DNA of 64,000 nt. It comes from Stercorarius parasiticus. Its lineage: Eukaryota; Chordata; Aves; Charadriiformes; Stercorariidae. Where the stretch lies: contig VWZL01002559.1 in assembly GCA_013396915.1 (NCBI GenBank), forward strand, positions 62,001 through 126,000, written 5' to 3'. The notes under the pieces were generated by a model. It had not been told where the DNA came from. It ran no database searches and was given only the letters and a program-made list of their open reading frames with translations. This document shows positions 50,051 through 62,095 of this stretch, in pieces. The first letter of the stretch is position 1, and each line of letters begins with the position of its first letter. Both the position numbers and the translations under genes were made by a program.

Positions 50051-51573
50051 AAGCAGTAATTCCTGTAGGTGGGAACTAATACAACGATCACTTTCTAGAA
50101 TCAGCTCCACTAACACTGTCAGGTTTCTATGCTGGTGCAAAACAACCTTCTAAACAGCCTGCCCCACTTATCTTTGAAACAAACCTCTGCCATATTTTTT
50201 TTTCGAGATCTCTTATGAAGAACGCCTCTGAGTCGGTTCATTGCTAGGTTCAACAGTGTGCTTGCAACTACTCTAACGCACTGCATAATGCCTGCTGAGT
50301 TTTGAGAGCCCTTGTTTAGTCTCGTGAGGGATAAGTGATTTTTATATCCATTTCAAGAGCATAATTTGTGAATATCAAAGCAGTGCTAACTACTGTGATT
50401 TAGAGTCTCCTCTACTTAAATCCACTGACTTCAAGGAAACTGTGTCATGTTACAGCAGATGAGCTCTCTGCTCTGTTTAATCAGAAACTTTCTGAGAAAA
50501 TGTTATCTAAAGGTGATCACCTCTGTAAGCAGAGCGACAGTAAAAAGCCTATCCACAACTTAGACACTGGATGTCCAGGCATTGAATTCTTCTCTTGTAC
50601 CTAGGACCTAAATTGCTTGTCCAGCTTTCACTCCTAAAGGAGTTTGAAGGGGAAGAATTTTCCTCCTAAAAGTGAACCAAATGATGCAAGCAGGGCACTG
50701 ACATTGACTTGTCACTGGGATATTCAACAAGTCCCCTCATCTACCTGCTTTGTTTCCTTTCTGTTATTATAACAGGAGATGATGTGAAACTTTGTTAGTT
50801 AATCCACAGAGACTGTCTAGAGATTTGGAAGAATATTGCAGGAATACAGGAAAAATATTGCAAACAGCTACTTAAAACACATTTTGTGCTTAAATCTAAA
50901 TAATGTTGATTAACTGTTGCTGTATGGTGAAGAGTAGATATAATGCTAGCTGTTTATGTAATGCTATGTTCAGCTCTTTCAGTGGGTTTCAGAAGGACCT
51001 AAAAGTTAAATAAGGCACATTTTCATTTAAATCACAAATTTATCCAAGTCCACCATAGGATTAAAGCTTATATGAATTTAAAATCAGAGACTTGATGGTT
51101 GGTTTCTTTATAGATGCAATTGAAGCTTCATTTACTGTGTAAGTGGTAAGACTGCAAGCCAATGTGACCTCCAAAATATGTAAATGAAAATGAAAAGTTA
51201 ACACTTTCACAGAGTAGTAATGTTTCTGTCCATTGATTCTCAACAGGGTACGATGCTTTTCCTACCCGTAAACAGCTGGGCCTGAACTGGAGTGGAGGAC
51301 AAAGGGAACAGGACAGGTTTGGCAGTTAGCTTCCTTGGACAAGGTGCTGCTACCTGTCCTAGAGGCAAGAGTTGCAAGCTGGCCAAGGGAGGGGGTGCTT
51401 CCTGCAAGACACAGTTGCCTCACACCTGGGTTTCCTACCCCACCTATAAGCCCTCTCTAGAAACACAGAAGAAAGTAGGTATCCTCCTGTTCTTAAAGCT
51501 ATCTTACCTTTTTTGATTTGTAACTGGTACTAGCAAGGCATTTAAGTCTAATTATGGACTGTAACAAAGGTAT
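50051..51573. other. Non-coding DNA, no supported gene
   Basis: It is AT-rich in the left part. From 51290 to 51500 it is more G+C rich with a plus open frame but no recognisable domain. Nothing else was identified. Confidence 0.45.
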
Positions 51574-52161
51574 AGCGTGGCCAGCAGGAGTAGGGAGGTG
51601 ATTGTGCCTCTGTACTCGGCACTGGTGAGGCCTCACCTCGAGTACTGTGTTCAGTTCTGGGCCCCTCTGTACAAGAGGGACATTGAAGTGCTGGAGCAGG
51701 TCCAGAGGAGAGCTACCAAGCTGGTGAGGGGTCTGGAGACCAAGCCGTATGAGGAGAGGCTGAGGGAACTGGGCACGTTGAGTTTGGAGAAGAGGAGGCT
51801 GAGGGGAGACCTCATTGCCCTCTACAACTACCTGACAGGAGGTTGCAGAGAGGTGGGTGTTGGCCTCTTCTCCCAGGTGAATAATGACAGGACCAGAGGA
51901 AATGGTCTGAAGTTGCGTCAGGGGAGGTTTAGATCAGATATTAGGAAGAACTAGTTTACTGGAAGAGTGGTCAGGCACTGGAACAGCCTGCCCAGGGAGG
52001 TGGTTGAGCCACCATCCCTAGAGGTATTTAAGAAATGTCTAGATTTGGCACTTCAGGGCATGCTCTAGTGGCAGAGATTGTAGGGGGGTTTTTTTGCGTG
52101 TGTATGGTTGGACTTGATGATCTCAAAGGTCCTTTCCAACCATGATGATTCTATGATTCTA
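51574..52161 (+). mobile_element. CR1 LINE, 5'-truncated copy
   Basis: It begins inside the C-terminal coding part (GTGGCCAGCAGGAGTAGGGA) and ends GGTTGGACTTGATGATCTCA, AAGGTCCTTTCCAACC, then ATGATTCTATGATTCTATT, the classic CR1 3' terminus. It is a different subfamily from the copy at 30890, judging by its 3' UTR and coding differences. Confidence 0.95.
51577..52068 (+). pseudogene. CR1 reverse transcriptase, extreme C-terminal part, one premature stop
   Basis: One plus frame carries [57 protein letters not shown] and then a TAG at 51952-51954, where related copies have a phenylalanine codon. The same frame continues with [20 protein letters not shown] and [14 protein letters not shown], ending at TAG (52066-52068). 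The catalytic FADD region and everything N-terminal are missing. It parallels 31315-31803 of the other CR1 residue by residue, including the shared [10 protein letters not shown] and [14 protein letters not shown] blocks. Confidence 0.93.
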
Positions 52162-52401
52162 TTCTTTTGGGTAGCTTTTAAATCTGCTTTCTGTAATTTT
52201 CCTTGGTTGCCCCTTGCTTACATCATGGGAATGCTTATTTGTTGTCTCAGTTGATTCTCCATACTATCTCTGATTTTACTGCTGTACTGTGCTTCGCTTC
52301 TGTCTTTTTTTCCAAGACTTTCCAAGTCCTAGTTTATGACTTGTTCTCGCATGGAAGCCAAGCCATATTTTTCTCCATCATTGTTAGTTGTTGTTGGCTA
52401 C

Positions 52402-52453
52402 ATCAGAATGGTTCGCGTTAGAAGGGACCTTAAAGATCACGTAGTTCCGAACA
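52402..52453 (-). mobile_element. Old CR1 3'-end remnant
   Basis: AGAATGGTTCGCGTTAGAAG, GGACCTTAAAGATCACGTAG and TTCCGAAC match the minus-strand CR1 phrase 'AGAATGGTTTGGGTTGGAAGGGACCTTAAAGATCATCTAGTTCCAACC'. About 50 bases remain; it is opposite in orientation to the CR1 ending 240 bases to the left. Confidence 0.8.
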
Positions 52454-53578
52454 TTAATAGCATGAGTTTCATCATGACTTCCATGGGCAAACTAGCTTCA
52501 TTTTTAAGTCACTTCTTGGCTCAAGCATATGGTAAGAATCAGATTAAGCCACAAAACCTAAGTAGACCTTGAACAGTGAGGGCAAGAGCGTAAGAACTTG
52601 AAGAGCTGCTTGCTAAGTGTCTCTCATGTTTACATTAGACACCAAGCAAGGTTAATCTAGCCTGAGTTTGAGTGAGCCAGAATATTGTGTGAGGAAGCAG
52701 TCCTGTATGGTGCGTCATTGGTGCATTTGTGCCGCTGCTAGCAAAGAGCTCAGGGCCATCCCACCATGTACTTCCACAGGCCATTCCATAGTGAGTATTG
52801 GACTGAAGAGGTTCTTGCTACAGTTTCAGTCATGATAACAAACATAGCAAGGCATGTTATGGCAACAAAAATGACAAATGCTACATTAAAGACCTTTCAT
52901 GTCCCCATATTTTTTTCAACAGCATCTAGAAGCAATAGCTTTAAAATAAAACAGCTCATTATCTGTTTAAGGACTGAAATTAAGGACTAGAAATTAAAAG
53001 CAGTAGGATTTATGTATTAACCATCTTGCAAGCAAAATGGGCCTGGGTCACCAGATGTTTCAGACCCCACGTGTCCCTGACAACAAAGGCTCTCCACTGT
53101 CCCTGTAGCTGATAGCTGCTCAGCTCCTGGTAATCCAGTCTTCAGTAAATCACTTCTTGGCAGCAGCTCTTATGTCTCTCCCTTAATCTCACCCTCCAGA
53201 AATCTGGTGAATGTTTTAAACCCTAAAATCCTTCCTGAGAGCCTGCTTCCTTGCAGGCCAGTGCTTCACTGAGTAGTGGCTTTGTGCAGCTGCATTTGTG
53301 TTTATACCTTTGCCTTTTCTTGCTGGCATAGCAGCCTGTAGCCACAAATTAGTTCCCTTAATCTGTATATATATCACCTTGTTACAGGGCAATTATTAGA
53401 AACAGATGTTAGCGTGCAGACTAAGATCAGAACACAGGCATTGATTTCTGGAAAGTTGCTCTAGGAGATGTCAGAGATCTCAGCAATGAATTGCTGTATG
53501 ATCTGCACTGGGCTTTTGCTGGATGCCTTGAGCAATAGTAAGTAACACTGTTTTCTGCTTTCCTGCTTTTGCTTTCAG
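52454..53578. other. Non-coding DNA, no supported gene
   Basis: No repeat or gene signature was recognised beyond short, unsupported open frames. Confidence 0.45.
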
Positions 53579-53774
53579 TACTGCGGCAGAATAAACCTCT
53601 TCCTGCCTTTTCCACATGGGCTGGAAATGATAAACCAGGCGGTCTTCTCTCAAGCTCCAGACTGCGAGAAGGTTTCAGTCCCATTGCAACAGCGTTTAAT
53701 ACATTAAAAGATAGTGTGGCCATTTCTTTAAAAGAGCAATGGTGTTTGAGGCATGTACAGAATGTAAAATGTTG
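53579..53774 (+). CDS. Candidate plus-strand terminal exon (unrecognised protein)
   Basis: An excellent acceptor (TTCTGCTTTCCTGCTTTTGCTTTCAG) precedes 53579. Two frames are long. One reads YCGRINLFLPFPHGLEMINQ and onward for 42 codons to a stop at 53705-53707. The other reads LRQNKPLPAFSTWAGNDKPG and onward to a stop at 53772-53774. Two competing open frames argue against confidence in either. An ATTAAA hexamer follows at about 53791. No consensus donor is seen inside, so it would be a last exon. The product is not recognised, and the whole may be non-coding RNA or chance. Confidence 0.2.
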
Positions 53775-53779
53775 AAGAG

Positions 53780-56700
53780 TAAATGATCATAATTAAAGGA
53801 TTCTTTTAGAAGCTGTTTACAGATTTACTGCATAACTCAGGTTGCTTTGTGTCAGTGACTGCAGGAAACGTGTTATCTGAAGAGCATATGGTATCATTAG
53901 ATAATACAGCACAAAATACTTTTTTCTGTCCCTTGATAAGTTTCTTACTGAAGGCTTGTGAGCCATTGGTCCATTTTCCTTTGTTTTATTCTCCTCATGT
54001 ACACAACTAACACCTACAGCAGCACACTTTCTAAAAAGCGTGTGCAGTGAAGATTTCAAAAAGCACCAAAGTATGAAATGGTCTACAAGGATCTTATTCC
54101 CAATGACATCATGGCTCAAGAATGGAAAAGCTGTTAAAGCAGCTGAGTCTGTGCTCCTAAAGCACTTCTGACTACCTGGAATCGTAGAGCACCAGGAACG
54201 CCACATAAATGCTCACATTGGCATAGGGGGAAGTGTGCCACTCACTGCCTGGAATCACTCACTACAAAACCAGCTAAGACACAGATGAAAAAGGAAGAAA
54301 GTCGGGTATGAACAATAGGGCACAGCAGAGAACTGTCTTAAGGCTGCTCCACTGCAGCACAAGCAGCTCCTTCCTGCCCCGCTCCTTGCCTGCCCCAGTC
54401 CTCACTGCTCAGAGGAGCCACACAGTGTTGAGTTCTGTCACACCCAGAGGAGATACATCCCCCTCATCCCCTATAATTTCCTTCAGGCAGTTTCAGTCCC
54501 TTTTTGTGCAGTATCTTTCTCCTTTGCCTAGCTCAGCTGGGTGTCACAATCGACAAAACACTTTACAAACTGAAACAGAGTATAGGGAAATAAGCCAGGC
54601 TGGGCACGCTCTGCATTAAGTCTCTGAGTTAAGGACTTCAGGAAGAAAGACTTCTGTAACTTTTTGTAAATTTTTTTTTTCCAAGGAAAATGCATTCTTC
54701 ATCAGGGTTAAATATTTTTCTCCTTTTTTTCTTCCCTGCCCCCAAATTGGCTCATCCATCACTAGAATCAATATGAATGCAAAGATTTTGGTGGATTTGT
54801 TGTCATGGAAACCACTTCTCCTCTCTGATATCCCTTACAGGCTTTCCAGACCTTTTCTTGCCTTTAAATTACCATTCTGTCCTACATTCTGAACACACTG
54901 TATTTTAATTCCACATTGTGAACTTCATTTGAAAACAAACTGTACACAATCACAGCAAAAGCAACAGCCAAAAGATAAACCATTCCCTGCTGGAAGACTG
55001 AAGTAGCTGTCTGAGTGAATACCCATGATGGTCCCAAAATGGCTGCTTAGCAAAGTAAGGCTAAAAGCCCTCTCCCTCTGAGAGCTGTCAGTATGCAAGT
55101 TACGACTTCTGTGAGGTAGGCTTTATGTTTCTCTTTTCTCTCTGGAGCTGCTTTGGAGCCCAGAGAAAGGCTCATTTTGTGATTAAGGCAGTAAGGCATG
55201 AAAATGGGATCCAGACCAGTTACAGTTACTCACATAAATAAAGTTTCCAGGATTTAATCTTTCGAGTCCCTAACCTATTTGCAGTTGTCACAAATTGCTA
55301 CTCAAGTCACTTAACTTTTTGCTAGTTTGGCTGTATATAACATGAAGGTAATCCATACAGCTACCTACCAAATATGCTGAGAGACAGATACAGCAGAAAA
55401 CACCAAGATCATGTAGAAAGCTTTATATAAATATAAACCTGTCGTTATTTGTGGTGCATTCATAACCAGCTATCATGTTCAAGTTCCAAGCTAACTGCAT
55501 ATTTTATTAGGAGGTAATACAAAACTCTTACATTTTTGTGCCAATTTAGAAGTTATGTTGTAGGAAGTTTTCCTAGAAAGCCCAAGAAGTTTAGGGGTGC
55601 ATGGTTCCTATTTAAAGCGAATGCAATCTGTGCTCTTAACATCATGGATACTTACAAAAGCATCTACTCAAGAAGGAATCACCATCTAAATGTAATGCAA
55701 GAGAGATGGAAGAAATAGAATACAAGAACGTACAGTTTATAGTAGTATGGAGAGTTCAGGAGCTGGCAGGAAGAGACAGTGTGACAGGAGTTGCAGAGGG
55801 AGTTTTCCCTTTGCTTTGTTGTCCCTGTCTGCTCCCCCGCTAGACAATTGCTTTCACTGAGCATAATTTGCTATTGATTGCTATTCATTTACATCACCAG
55901 TGTTTTTAGTAAAAAAGGATTTAGTGTCTTCCAAAATTGTGCTATATAAAGGTGCTGTATAAAGATGGTGCTATATAAAGCATTATGAATGTCAAGAGAT
56001 CTTATTTCTTAGAGTTTGCGTGTAATTTCTGAGCTATATATCTGCACTACTCAGCAAAGGAAGGCTGTTTTGGGTCAAACTATTATTTTTTTTTAGATCT
56101 GGACAGGTCATTTTGTTTGCTTTTTAGCACCCTTTACAAATCTAGCTAAAACTTCTAATTTAAACCTTTTGAAAAGGTCAAAATCAAATATGGTGGCTTT
56201 GCCAGAATTCAATTCCTCTAGCCTGTGGAAGAAAAAATAGTCTACTTGCCAAATTTTATGCAAAATTTACAAGTAGGTTTAGAATGAGCAAAACACTAAC
56301 AAGCAGATAATCTATTTAAACCATCTTGCCTCTCAGCAGATGTGGTAAGGTCAGAGTTAGAGCAGAACTGCTCCTAGGGATGATGAGGAACTCAGGCAGA
56401 GACAAGTACGTCTATTCCAGACAACACTATCTGCCTAACAGCTAGATGTGTAACAGCTAGTTCAGTGGGAAGCTCAGCGGGTGAATGCCCTCTGCTGTGC
56501 TGCTAGGAGCCATCTCGAGTGCCGACCGGGCCCTGGCCCCTTTCTCAACTGCCACATGACACCATCCCAAACTTACTTTGTACTTCAGCCTGTGAAGAAA
56601 GTTCTCATCCTTGTCTAGAACATTCATGGTTACAAATTAAATGATGCTACTTGATTGGCAGCTGGATAAGACCCAATGTATTCTGCCAAGGGTTGTGAAT

Positions 56701-57491
56701 CCCAAGCTGAAAGACCCTGTTTGAATTCTTGTTTATAGAGTCCTAGAGTAATTGCAATTTCCCTGCAAATAAACTCCAACCTAGGTCCTGTAGGAGGTTT
56801 ACTGGCAATGTAACTTTGGAGGATGCTTTAGCATTTAGATCATTATCTTTTAAATAGTTGAAATCAGAAGTCTAACTAGCCTGTTAATCCTCTGAATTAA
56901 TACTTTGGGAGAAAGAAAAAAGCTGCAATTAGCAAGTCAGGAAGCTGCAGATGTTTCTTTTCTATGTATAAAAGCATGAGTTTAAAACACCTAAAGTCAA
57001 GAATTCCTTTTTTCTTTTTTTTTTTAAATTAAAGTAATGAGACATTAGCTTCAAATTCTGCCTGTTCTGTTGGAAGCATTACACTCTTCATGTCCTCCTG
57101 TTGAGTATTTGCTGGCTCTGTTTAATGCTTTTAAACTTATTTATAGGGTCAGTGGTATTGGATGCTGAAAGAAAGTCATTTGGTTCTTTCACTCTATAGC
57201 GAATATAAAGAGTGGAAAGATAAAGTCCCTCTGTTTGTACTTCTCTGAAATTTATAGAGGATTTTTCCCAGTTGATTGACCTGTGAAAGCGTGAATCATC
57301 CTGAAGTACTGATAAGAAAATAAATTTTTTTAAAAATCCTAAGAAGGAGGGGAAAAAAAAGATAGCAGCAAATTGAAAAGGATAGTTCTCCAAATAGAAG
57401 ACAAAGTCTGTTCCAGTTATTTTTGTAAAGGGTTGATTGCAATTTGCATCCTGCTCAACCAGCATCTGCCATCAGCAGTGTTCAGTAGTTC
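53780..57491. other. Non-coding DNA, no supported gene
   Basis: GTGCTATATAAA-type phrases occur three times at 55939-55979, and a motif shared with 39532 lies at 55441-55460. Minus-strand open frames at 53817-54206 and 57088-57465 lack recognisable features. Confidence 0.45.
55939..55979. repeat. Triplicated GTGCTATATAAA phrase
   Basis: The 12-mer occurs at 55939-55950, with one change (GTGCTGTATAAA) at 55952-55963, and again exactly at 55968-55979. The phrase also resembles the 3' end of old L2/CORE-SINE elements. Confidence 0.8.
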
Positions 57492-57512
57492 TTTTTTTTT
57501 TTTTTTTTTTTT
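57492..57512. repeat. Poly-T run of 21
   Basis: An uninterrupted run of T. No retroposed sequence is recognisable on its 5' or 3' side. Confidence 0.95.
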
Positions 57513-60500
57513 ACTTTGTATTTCGCCTGTGAATGTTGCTTGATGACATTTCCTTCCCAAATCCTTGAACAGTGATCATCTCCCCTTGTCCTTAAACCTG
57601 AACATACCTTGCTACAAGGTACAGGCGATTTGCAGCTTGTATTTCAACCATCACACAGTTATGGCCTCAGGTTGCTTTACCAGTGCATCATGTTGACCCC
57701 TCAGAGCGTGCTTGTGTAGAATATTGTTGATAAATTGTATTTCCTGGGGAATACATTTGGGGTGTGGGAGTTCTGTGATGCAGAACAGAATCTTGCATTA
57801 TCCTCTGCACTGAAAGAATGACAGCAGATGGGGAGTAAGAGGGAAAAATAAATCCCTCCGAATCACACACTTCGTTTCTCCACATTGCATACCAAGTTTA
57901 CAGAGACACATCCGGAGTCAGCAGAGAACAAAGCACTGTTGTAGGAAAACCTGCCAACAGTACCCCTAAATCCTTCATGATGAAGGGGACATTGTTACAT
58001 GGAAACTGCAGTAAGTCACCCATAGAACCAAATAAAAAATCAGTTTGACTGAAAGTGATGTTTGCATTTTCCATTAAATGTTGACAAGCAGTATCAATCC
58101 CACAGTGACTTAAATTGCCAGGAAACTGTCTCATTGCAGGGCAAACAGGGACAGAAAAGCATCATCCTGCCAATAGATCTGCTGTTCCTGCGCAGTTTGG
58201 TTTTTGGTTTTTTTAACTCTTCTTGCTTTCATAGAGTAATTAGATACAGATGTTTGTTTTGCTTATCTATCTTTTAGTCTTGCTCAAAGTATTTTGATGA
58301 CTGACAAAAGGAAGTTCATATTTTATCAGTTGTTAACCAAAGTGAACCTGTAATTTCTTTCCCCGCAATCCCCAACATGAGGTATAATGTATGGAAAGCT
58401 CCTTTGTCCACCTTCACTTGCTCAAAGGCCTATGAATTCTAGTTAGAGAGCAACAGTGACAACCTCCTTAGATTTACCTTGAGAATTATTTTACTGGAAA
58501 TCTATACTGCCTTGAAATTGCTGGCCAGAAAAGAAAACCACACAGTCGGTGTAAGTCAGCAGGTGTCAGATCAGTGCCTAATCTGTAAAATAGATGGGTG
58601 TCTTCAAGCCACTTCCAACAATGGCTGCTAAATTAGAGAAACTGAGTCAGATTTAGGCAAATGCTGCTCACAAGTGGTTATCCAAAGAGCCTAGTTGTGG
58701 AGAGGCTGCTGCACTCCACCAAAAGGCAGTGAGCAAAAGTCCTGATAACCAGAACACAGTGCAGAACTAATTGCAATCATTTACAGTCAGGTAATAACTT
58801 AACTGTATTTATTTTAAATGGTAGCTGAAAATGTGAACAAACCTGATATCCTACCCACTTAAATGAAGTCTGCTGGTGGGCAAACGTTGCTTGATTCAGA
58901 AGAAAGAGATAAAAAGAAGCAGGGGGGCAATAAGCAGTATTGGAAAGAATGGCTGGTGGTATGACAGCAGGGATTTTGTTAATGTAAGCAGCATATTATG
59001 TCAAAAGAAGATCGCAGAATTCTGTGTGCAAGCCTGCAGTTCAGCTAACTACAAGCATATGTGGTTGCAAATTCAATTTAACTGTGGTGAATAAGCTCCT
59101 AAGCTTCAGGTAGCTGGGTTTTGGAATGCCAAGGAGTAGTAAAACAAAGGGTTTATGAACAGGAAGACTCAAAAGGACAGAACAAATTGCAGCTTGATGG
59201 GAAAGGACACTAAGGTGTAAATTTTCCATTAGCATTAATGGGACACTCATGTCTAATCCTGCACACGCTGAACCAGTACAGTTGAAGAAAGAAACAGTAT
59301 TTGTAATTAGGTTTTCCCAGTAGGAAGAAAAAAATGCTGAAGTAAAACAAAAGCAAAAAAAGGCAAATAGAATGTTTTTAAACTTCCCTCATGACACAGA
59401 AGCAATGTTTATCCTAAGGGACAGAAGACAAATGTACAGGAGTCTTGGTTTAAATAAAGCAAATTTGTTGTCCCAAACAGGTCTGTGGAAAATTTAGTAC
59501 ACAAAACAACTGTAGAAGCTGTTCCAAGAGGTGTTCTAGATGAATTTATTTTAAATTGCATTTCAGTTCAATTATGTACCAAAAGTATATATCACTTGTC
59601 AACTCTTGTATCAACTCAGCTGCAAACAAGAGTGGCAAAGAAATAATTGCAGAAGAACTGGCATTCTGCCCTGAGCAATGGCTTATATCTGCTAGAACAG
59701 AGACATGGATAGCAACTGGAATAATCACTGTTTAATGCAGCTAACCAGCTCTTCCTTGCTGTTCTGGCTACACTTGAGGGAAGCGCAGAAATGCTGTGAG
59801 TAAGTCTTGCAGGTTTCTAATTCAAGCCCTAATTCAGGCACAGTTGTGTATCAGGGGTAGAGATGTGCTTGATTGGCACGAGGGGGTTTTTTGACTACCT
59901 AGGAATTTTATGTGCATCTGATACCGCTCTTCACAGTATATCTGATGTTGCTCTGCTTTGCAGTGATGAAAGCCTGAACTTTAGTTTCTATGGGTTCCTG
60001 AGGGGGCCTCTCCAAGCTAGCCTATGTACCCCTCCGTGCTTCATCAGACTGTTCAGGCACAAGTATTTAAGGAGTGAATAAGGGGTGAATGTGCCAGTTG
60101 GTGTTCCCTTTAGTGTCAGTCACTATTATATGTGACTTTAACTAGTGTTAGGAGCTTAATATGGTTTCGGTTAATGAGCCATTCAGTGAGATCCAGCTTT
60201 CCAGTTTGTTGGGTTGATGAATTAATCACCACTACTTAAAACTCCTTGTTTGCATTGGAAGGCTGCCTGCTCCCAGTACAGGATCTGGAGAGCTGTCTAC
60301 ACTGTGTGTCATTGTGGCTTTAAACTCTATCACAGAAATACACACCAGCTCATATCTATCAAACACAACAAAATAATTCTTGTTCATCAAACTAGCTTTC
60401 TTTGTAGAAAACTTCAGAAATTGCTCTGCAAGGCTTAGCAGCAGAGTTTCAAATTCAGTATAGTACTGTTTCAGGTAGCTCTTTTCCTTTATTTTCCCCT

Positions 60501-61630
60501 GCTTCTCTCTCCTTTATTAATTCCATCCCTTTCTCCTGTTTAATTTATTTTTCCAGTGGAAACAAACAAACCAACCCCCTCCCTCAAATACTTCAAATAG
60601 ATCAGGTTTTGTTCTCCTTTTTCATATGTTCTGAAAAATCAGATACTGGAAAACTGTTAGGTATGGCACAATGCAGAAATCTCACAGAGGTTATTATGAG
60701 CCTTGTACGTTAAAGGGAGGAAAGGTAGAAAACCATCATAGGGGGTCAGACTTTTGGAAAAGTCTATTAAATTTGCAATAAGATGAAAGATGTGAGAAGT
60801 TTTCAAGCTGGAGAGAGGAATCTGAGGAGTCAGTAAGAGACTTCCAGTTGAGACCGAACTTCATCCTTCCCAACAGGTTTCCTCTCTTCCTTCTTCAAAC
60901 ACTCACTTCTTCCTACCTGCCAGTAACCTTCTTCACAGTAACTGATGGTGGTCTTCCAGGCAGCAAAACAAACTGAGGCAGTGCTAGCCAGATACATGCA
61001 TTCCATAGACTTATACTGAATGCTTTTGAGATGTCAGGGACACCAGCAAACATCCTGCACACCCATCCCTGTGCTGCAGAAAGACTAGAGAGCTGCCTTC
61101 CCACAAGCAGAGCTGCCGCCTTCCTTCAGGCACAGGGATCTCTTGCTCAAACACAGAGGGACAGTAAGCTCTAACTGCAGGCAGGTGAACACATTCACCA
61201 CATTCTTTGTTGTCACTGAGAGAAACGTTTTCTTTCGGTAAGCCCATATGTTTATATGTGATCAAACCAATTCAAATACTGAGGTTCCCTGTTTAGACCT
61301 GGCCCACAGCAAAGGCACACAGACCATGGTCACCAGAGGCTTCTTCTCAGTGGTCTTGAGCTGGCCTGGATACACCAGAGGTATTTGCAATGGCAACATT
61401 ACTCAGAACCTAGTTGCTGGACTTTCTAGCTTATCCTGTTGTGGAAACACACCAGTATCTCTAAGCGATGGAACTGAAAAATAGTTTATCCGTGTTGCTT
61501 CAAATCACATATGTTAAGCTGAAACTACCTAGCCTTCACATAGTTTTACCCAGAAGACTTTTTGTCTTAGTAGAACTTCTACTAGAAAGTTCTCTGTATA
61601 GCTCTTGTCTGTCTCTTTCTGTTGTTACAG
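57513..61630. other. Non-coding DNA, no supported gene
   Basis: The sequence is AT-rich. No repeat family or coding exon was recognised. If the exon at 61631 is real, this is part of the intron before it. Confidence 0.45.
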
Positions 61631-61823
61631 AGACAACACTCAACATTCAGAGCATCAGCGCACAGCAAGGTCCAGCTGCTTCCAACGAGCTGGGAACCCA
61701 CAGGGATAACAGCCAGGAAGGCAGGAGCATCACCAGCCAGCGCCCAGCCCCACAGTACCTGAGCGAGACAAGCAGGGCAGACCTGTGGATGGCAGCCAGT
61801 CAGCCAAGAGACCAGATAATCAG
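61631..61823 (+). CDS. Candidate internal coding exon, best plus-strand candidate (unrecognised protein)
   Basis: A pyrimidine-rich acceptor (TGTCTCTTTCTGTTGTTACAG) ends at 61630, and a perfect consensus donor CAG/GTAAGT begins at 61824. Of three frames only one is open across all 193 bases; the others stop inside. It starts after one base of a split codon and reads TTLNIQSISAQQGPAASNEL, then GTHRDNSQEGRSITSQRPAP, then QYLSETSRADLWMAASQPRD, ending with two bases of a codon. The composition is polar, Ser/Gln-rich, with no hydrophobic core, so a disordered segment is likely. G+C is clearly higher than in the flanks. I do not recognise the protein, and no second exon is certain. A strong acceptor exists at about 62762, but its continuation soon meets a stop. 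Confidence 0.42.
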
Positions 61824-61984
61824 GTAAGTTCATGGTGATGAGGCAGGTCTGAGATCAAGCTAGAAGTGAGCTTAACAGTAAAGATTAACAGGTCCATTGC
61901 CTGCCGTAGGCGTGGCTGTGACTGAGCTGGGAATTCATACTCCTACAAGCTACAGCTCCTATGCCTAAGCTGAGCTTAAATACA

Positions 61985-62095
61985 ATCATAGAATCATTTA
62001 GATTGGAAAAGACCCTTAAGATATCGAGTCCGATCATTAACCTAACACTGCCAAGTCCACCAGTAAACCATGTATATCCCTAAGTGCCCCATCAT
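61985..62095 (-). mobile_element. CR1 LINE 3'-end fragment
   Basis: ATCATAGAATCATTTAGATT, GGAAAAGACCCTTAAGAT, ATTAACCTAACACTGCCAAG and TCCACCAGTAAACCATG follow the CR1 3' UTR in reverse. It is close in type to the fragment at 30570. A short GC-rich unassigned stretch follows to about 62165. Confidence 0.88.
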
